From positions 1 to 24,774 of the forward strand of contig JAFYGX010000186.1 of NCBI GenBank assembly GCA_017543025.1: a stretch of 24,774 nt of DNA. Direction: 5' to 3'. Below the pieces are notes generated by a model. The model was not told the origin of the DNA. It ran no database searches and saw only the letters and a list, made by a program, of their open reading frames with translations. Below are positions 21,479-24,774 of this stretch, in pieces. How positions within the stretch are numbered: the first letter of the stretch is position 1; the number at the start of each line of letters is the position of its first letter. Origin of the DNA: Solobacterium sp. Lineage in GTDB: Bacteria > Bacillota_I > Bacilli_A > Erysipelotrichales > Erysipelotrichaceae. The translations under genes and the position numbers were made by a program.

Positions 21479-24475
21479 ATGGAAAAATACGAGTTTAGCA
21501 GTGAAGAGCGGGAGACACTGGAACAGCTGACAGTGCCGCTTGCGATTTATCAGTATATCGACAAACGGGTGGTTGCGCTGGTTCTTTCTGACGGTTTCTG
21601 TGAGCTGTTCGGGTATAAAGACAGGGACAGGGCGTATCGCGAAATGAACCATGATATGTACCGTTATACGCATCCGGATGATACGGCGCGGGTCTCGGAA
21701 TCCGCCAGACGGTTTGCGGAAGAAGAATCGGGCGGGGAACACAGGGGCTATGAAGTTATTTACCGCACCCGAAGAGGCAGAAGTTCCTCCTACAGAATCA
21801 TTCATGCGACCGGCCGGCATATTTACCGGAACGGGGTCCGTCTCTCACAGATTTCCTATATGGATGAAGGAATCTATACGGAAGATACTTCTGTAAGCAA
21901 GCGGGAAGTACAGAACTACATGAATAATGCGCTTCATGAAGAAAGTCTTCTGAAAGCGAGTTATTTTGATGTTCTGACCGGTCTTCCCAGCATGACGTAT
22001 TTTTTCGAACTTGCCGAAGCCGGCAAGGCAGCGATTCTGAAGCAGGGAGATTACCCGGTTCTTCTCTATATCGATCTGAGGGGAATGAAGTATTTCAATT
22101 CGGTCAACGGGTTTGCGGAGGGCGACTGTCTGCTTCAGCGGTTCGGAAAGCTGCTTGTGGAAATCTTCGGAAGCGGCGCATGCAGTCATTTTGATGCCGA
22201 TCACTTTGCGGTATTTCTGCCGGAAAAAGAACTGAAGAAGAAACTGGACAAGCTGTTTAAAACCTGGAAGAAAGACCGGTTAGGCAAACAGATACCGATG
22301 CGGATCGGAGTTTACCCGGCAAGAATGGAAGATGTTCCGGTGAGTGCCGCCTGTGACAGAGCGAAACTTGCCTGCGATTCGCTACGACAGAACTATGAAT
22401 CCACCTATAAATTCTATGATCAGGGAATGCGGGAAGCGGAGATATTGCGCGAATATATTCTCGGAAACCTTGACAAGGCAATCAGTGAACATCTGATTCA
22501 GGTTTATTACCAGCCGATTGTAAGAGCCGTAAGCGGCCGGGTGTGCGATGAGGAAGCGCTGTCCAGATGGATTGATCCGGTGATGGGGTTTCTGTCGCCG
22601 GCTGAGTTCATACCGATCCTCGAAGACGCGGGCATGATTTACAAGATGGATCTGTATGTGCTGGAACAGGTGCTTGCTAAACTGAAAAAAACAAGGGAAA
22701 AAGGTCTGTTCCTCGTACCGCAGTCGATCAATCTCTCCCGTTCGGATTTCAATGCATGCGATATCGTGGAAGAGATCCGCAGCCGGGTGGACGCGGCCGG
22801 CATTCCGCATGAGCTGATAACGATTGAAATTACCGAAAGCATTATCGGCAGCCATTTCGACTACATGAAGAAACAGGTGGAACGCTTTCAGAATCTCGGT
22901 TTTCCGGTCTGGATGGATGACTTCGGAAGCGGTTATTCTTCCCTGGATGTGCTGCAGAGCATTAAATTCAATCTGATCAAATTCGACATGGGCTTCATGA
23001 AGAAGCTGGAAGAAGGCACCGACGGCAGAATCATTCTTCAGGAACTGGTGCGTATGGCAACCAGTCTTGGCACCGATACGGTATGTGAAGGAGTGGAGAG
23101 GGAAGACCAGGTGCGCTTTCTTCAGGAAATCGGCTGTTCCAAGCTGCAGGGGTATTGTTTCACAAAGCCGCTCCCGCTGGATCAGATTTTCCGCCGTTAT
23201 GAAACCGGTACGCAGATCGGATTTGAAAATCCGGAGGAATCGGCATATTTTGATACGATCGGCCGGACAAATCTCTTCGATCTCGGCGTGATCGTCAATG
23301 AGGAAGCAGGAAGCTTTCAGAATTTTTTCAATACCCTGCCGATGGCAATTATTGAAATCAGAGACGGGAAGCTCCGGTTTGTCCGCAGCAATCAGTCTTA
23401 CCGGGATTTCATGATGCGCTATTTCGGGGTTTCATTTCTGAAGCGTGAGCCGGATTCGGCAGATGCGGCGAAGAACCGTGACAATTCGTTTGTGAAGGCG
23501 ATGCTTCGCTGCTGCAGCACGGATTCGAGCGTGTTCTTTGATGAGCGGACAAAGGCCGGGTCAACGATTCATTCTTTTGCCCGGCGGATCAGCGTGAACC
23601 CGGTAACCGATGCGACTGCTGCAGCGGTAGCGGTGCTTTCGATCGGTCAGGCTGAGGATGGCGTCAGCTATACCAACATTGCCCGTGCACTTGCGTCGGA
23701 CTATTTCAATGTGTTCTATGTCGATTCGGCTACCGAACGGTTTATTGAATATACTTCGGGCGGTGCGGTTGATGAGCTGGCGGTGGAACGCCGCGGCAGC
23801 AATTTCTTCGAACAGGCAAGAGCGGATGCCGCAACGATTCTGCATCCGGAAGACACACAGGAATTCATCACCGCATTCACAAAGGAAAATGTGATGGCAT
23901 CGATCCGCAGGAACGGAAGTTTCGGAATTACGTATCGTATGATGAACGCCGGTGAGCCGGTCTATGTGAATATGAAAGGCACATGCATGGATCAGGAAGG
24001 CCGCTATATCATACTTGGCGTTACCGGTGTGGATGAGCAGATGCGGCAGAATCAGGAGCTGCTCCATGCGCGGGAAGAACAGCTTGCCTATGCCCGGATC
24101 ACTGCGCTTTCCGGTGATTATATCGGATTCTATGCGGTCGATCCAGAGACGGGCAGTTATCAGGAATACAATGCGACAAAGGATTACCGCGATATCGGAC
24201 TGAAATCCGAAGGAGATGATTTTTTCCGGCAGACTGCGCTGGAGATTGACCGGACTATTCATCCGGATGATGCCGGACGGGTGAAGAAGATGATGAAAAA
24301 GGAAACGCTCCTGAACGAAGTGAAACAGAACGGGCTGTTTGTGATGCGTTATCGTCTGATGATCGGGGGAAACGCAACGGAAGTCAGCCTGCATGCGGCT
24401 ATGGTTGAGGAACCGGACGGACCGAAACTGATCATTGGCATCCGGAATCTTGCCCATTCCGACAGACAGTCCTGA
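21479..24475 (+). CDS. Multidomain PAS-GGDEF(degenerate)-EAL-PAS protein, probable c-di-GMP phosphodiesterase
   Basis: A 998-residue cytoplasmic signalling protein with no membrane segments. Residues about 18-135 are PAS-like (THPDD motif). A GGDEF-fold domain spans about 160-310 (FDVLTGLPSMTYFF), but its active-site loop reads FDADH (238-242), so it should not make c-di-GMP. The EAL domain (about 330-575) keeps the catalytic set: EAL at 359-361, SINLSRSDF, IEITES, MDDFGSGYSS (Asp480-481), Lys501, CEGVE and QGYCFTKPLP, so it should hydrolyse c-di-GMP. A PAS-like segment (about 600-720) and two similar tandem PAS-like repeats (about 740-865 and 870-990, with HPEDT and HPDDA motifs) follow. Only a weak ribosome-binding site (TAGTGAGA) precedes the ATG. 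The preceding leader is highly structured. Confidence 0.88.
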   Translation: MEKYEFSSEERETLEQLTVPLAIYQYIDKRVVALVLSDGFCELFGYKDRDRAYREMNHDMYRYTHPDDTARVSESARRFAEEESGGEHRGYEVIYRTRRGRSSSYRIIHATGRHIYRNGVRLSQISYMDEGIYTEDTSVSKREVQNYMNNALHEESLLKASYFDVLTGLPSMTYFFELAEAGKAAILKQGDYPVLLYIDLRGMKYFNSVNGFAEGDCLLQRFGKLLVEIFGSGACSHFDADHFAVFLPEKELKKKLDKLFKTWKKDRLGKQIPMRIGVYPARMEDVPVSAACDRAKLACDSLRQNYESTYKFYDQGMREAEILREYILGNLDKAISEHLIQVYYQPIVRAVSGRVCDEEALSRWIDPVMGFLSPAEFIPILEDAGMIYKMDLYVLEQVLAKLKKTREKGLFLVPQSINLSRSDFNACDIVEEIRSRVDAAGIPHELITIEITESIIGSHFDYMKKQVERFQNLGFPVWMDDFGSGYSSLDVLQSIKFNLIKFDMGFMKKLEEGTDGRIILQELVRMATSLGTDTVCEGVEREDQVRFLQEIGCSKLQGYCFTKPLPLDQIFRRYETGTQIGFENPEESAYFDTIGRTNLFDLGVIVNEEAGSFQNFFNTLPMAIIEIRDGKLRFVRSNQSYRDFMMRYFGVSFLKREPDSADAAKNRDNSFVKAMLRCCSTDSSVFFDERTKAGSTIHSFARRISVNPVTDATAAAVAVLSIGQAEDGVSYTNIARALASDYFNVFYVDSATERFIEYTSGGAVDELAVERRGSNFFEQARADAATILHPEDTQEFITAFTKENVMASIRRNGSFGITYRMMNAGEPVYVNMKGTCMDQEGRYIILGVTGVDEQMRQNQELLHAREEQLAYARITALSGDYIGFYAVDPETGSYQEYNATKDYRDIGLKSEGDDFFRQTALEIDRTIHPDDAGRVKKMMKKETLLNEVKQNGLFVMRYRLMIGGNATEVSLHAAMVEEPDGPKLIIGIRNLAHSDRQS

Positions 24476-24578
24476 CTGCAGACTTACGGCATATCTGTGT
24501 CTGTTTCCGGCAGAAGAACTGTAATAGCTGTGCCTGACAGACCGTATTTCTTTCTGTATCCATCCCGACCCGTACCTG

Positions 24579-24774
24579 AACGAAAGGATTTCCCGTCAAC
24601 TACCCCCACTTAGAACCTGAGGGTTCATGAAGTGGGGCTTGGAAGAGAGATCTTTCAAGCCCGGTTGATTAGCCTCAGTGATGCAGAATCATCTGCAGAA
24701 CTACGTTATCCGTGAATATATAGGCACATCAGAATGCTCCACAAGTTCTGATCACTGCGAGCCCGAGTAAACAT
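24579..24774 (+). ncRNA. HEARO / omega-RNA-like structured RNA (IscB guide RNA), running to the window edge
   Basis: The last 180 bases fold into nested helices: TCAAC (24596-24600) with GTTGA (24664-24668) closes an arm holding CCCCACTT (24604-24611)/AAGTGGGG (24630-24637) capped by GAACC/GGTTC, and CTTGGAAGA (24638-24646)/TCTTTCAAG (24651-24659). Next, CTCAGTG (24674-24680) pairs with CACTGCGAG (24753-24761), enclosing the TGCAG/CTGCA hairpin (24682-24697) and ATCAGAA/TTCTGAT (24729-24752). The core ATGCAGAATCATCTGCAG followed by ACTACGTTATCCG matches my memory of HEARO (HNH endonuclease-associated RNA), the omega-RNA of IscB. By that model, the 16 bases before the scaffold (24579-24594) are the guide. 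The iscB start would lie at or just past the edge; the last three bases, CAT after AAA, would allow an ATG at 24773. Confidence 0.72.
24595..24774 (+). mobile_element. Left part of a putative IscB (IS200/IS605-superfamily-related) element
   Basis: If the RNA at 24595 is an omega-RNA, its 5' end marks the left boundary of an IscB-type element whose nuclease gene lies to the right of the window. No terminal repeat or transposase is visible in the 180 bases available, so the element type is inferred from the RNA alone. Confidence 0.4.

Noticed and set aside
1..24774. tRNA, rRNA or CRISPR arrays
   Set aside because: No cloverleaf-like sequence with a TTCGANTC arm, no rRNA sequence and no regularly spaced repeats were seen.

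Overview
The window looks like chromosome from a Gram-positive, low-to-mid GC Bacillota (Firmicutes), most likely an Erysipelotrichaceae-like gut or oral bacterium. The reasons are Shine-Dalgarno sites of the AGGAGG type, sigma-A-like promoters, lipoprotein signal peptides, a base composition that looks near 50% GC, and a gene set typical of host-associated Firmicutes. The taxon is an inference: no rRNA or other marker gene is present.

Layout. 1-1516: a non-coding edge, then a leftward gene for a membrane protein with a C-terminal permuted-papain-like domain. 1668-3956: tex, facing a leftward MATE exporter gene (4062-5495) across a bidirectional terminator. 5635-10117: a tightly coupled operon of msrA (methionine sulfoxide reductase), ppk1 (polyphosphate kinase) and a nucleoside kinase, each junction an ATGA overlap. 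10225-11097: an E2/chloramphenicol-acetyltransferase-fold protein lacking the catalytic histidine. 11098-11619: a decayed region with hairpins and a frameshifted relic of a cell-surface repeat domain. 11620-12582: a second polyphosphate enzyme, PPK2 family (leftward). 12871-13458: mntP, convergent with an acyl-CoA ligase gene (13617-15320). 15426-18501: a radical SAM protein, a CDF metal exporter, a truncated solute-binding lipoprotein and a peptide-deformylase-like protein. 18693-21113: an amino-acid ABC transporter. 21114-21478: terminators and a structured leader. 21479-24475: a large c-di-GMP-type EAL protein. 24579-24774: a structured RNA running off the right edge.

How the genes fit together. 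Two polyphosphate enzymes, MsrA, two probable manganese exporters (MntP and a CDF whose metal site lacks histidine) and Tex suggest stress and metal homeostasis, but they are not one operon. Both polyphosphate enzymes end in lysine-rich tails.

The two most striking items are at the right. (1) The amino-acid ABC transporter's binding lipoprotein appears to be naturally circularly permuted: the segment that normally ends the protein sits between the lipoprotein anchor and the normal N-terminus. (2) The last ~180 bases fold into a multi-stem RNA that I recognise as HEARO / omega-RNA, the guide RNA of the IscB nuclease. The window ends where the iscB start codon would be expected.
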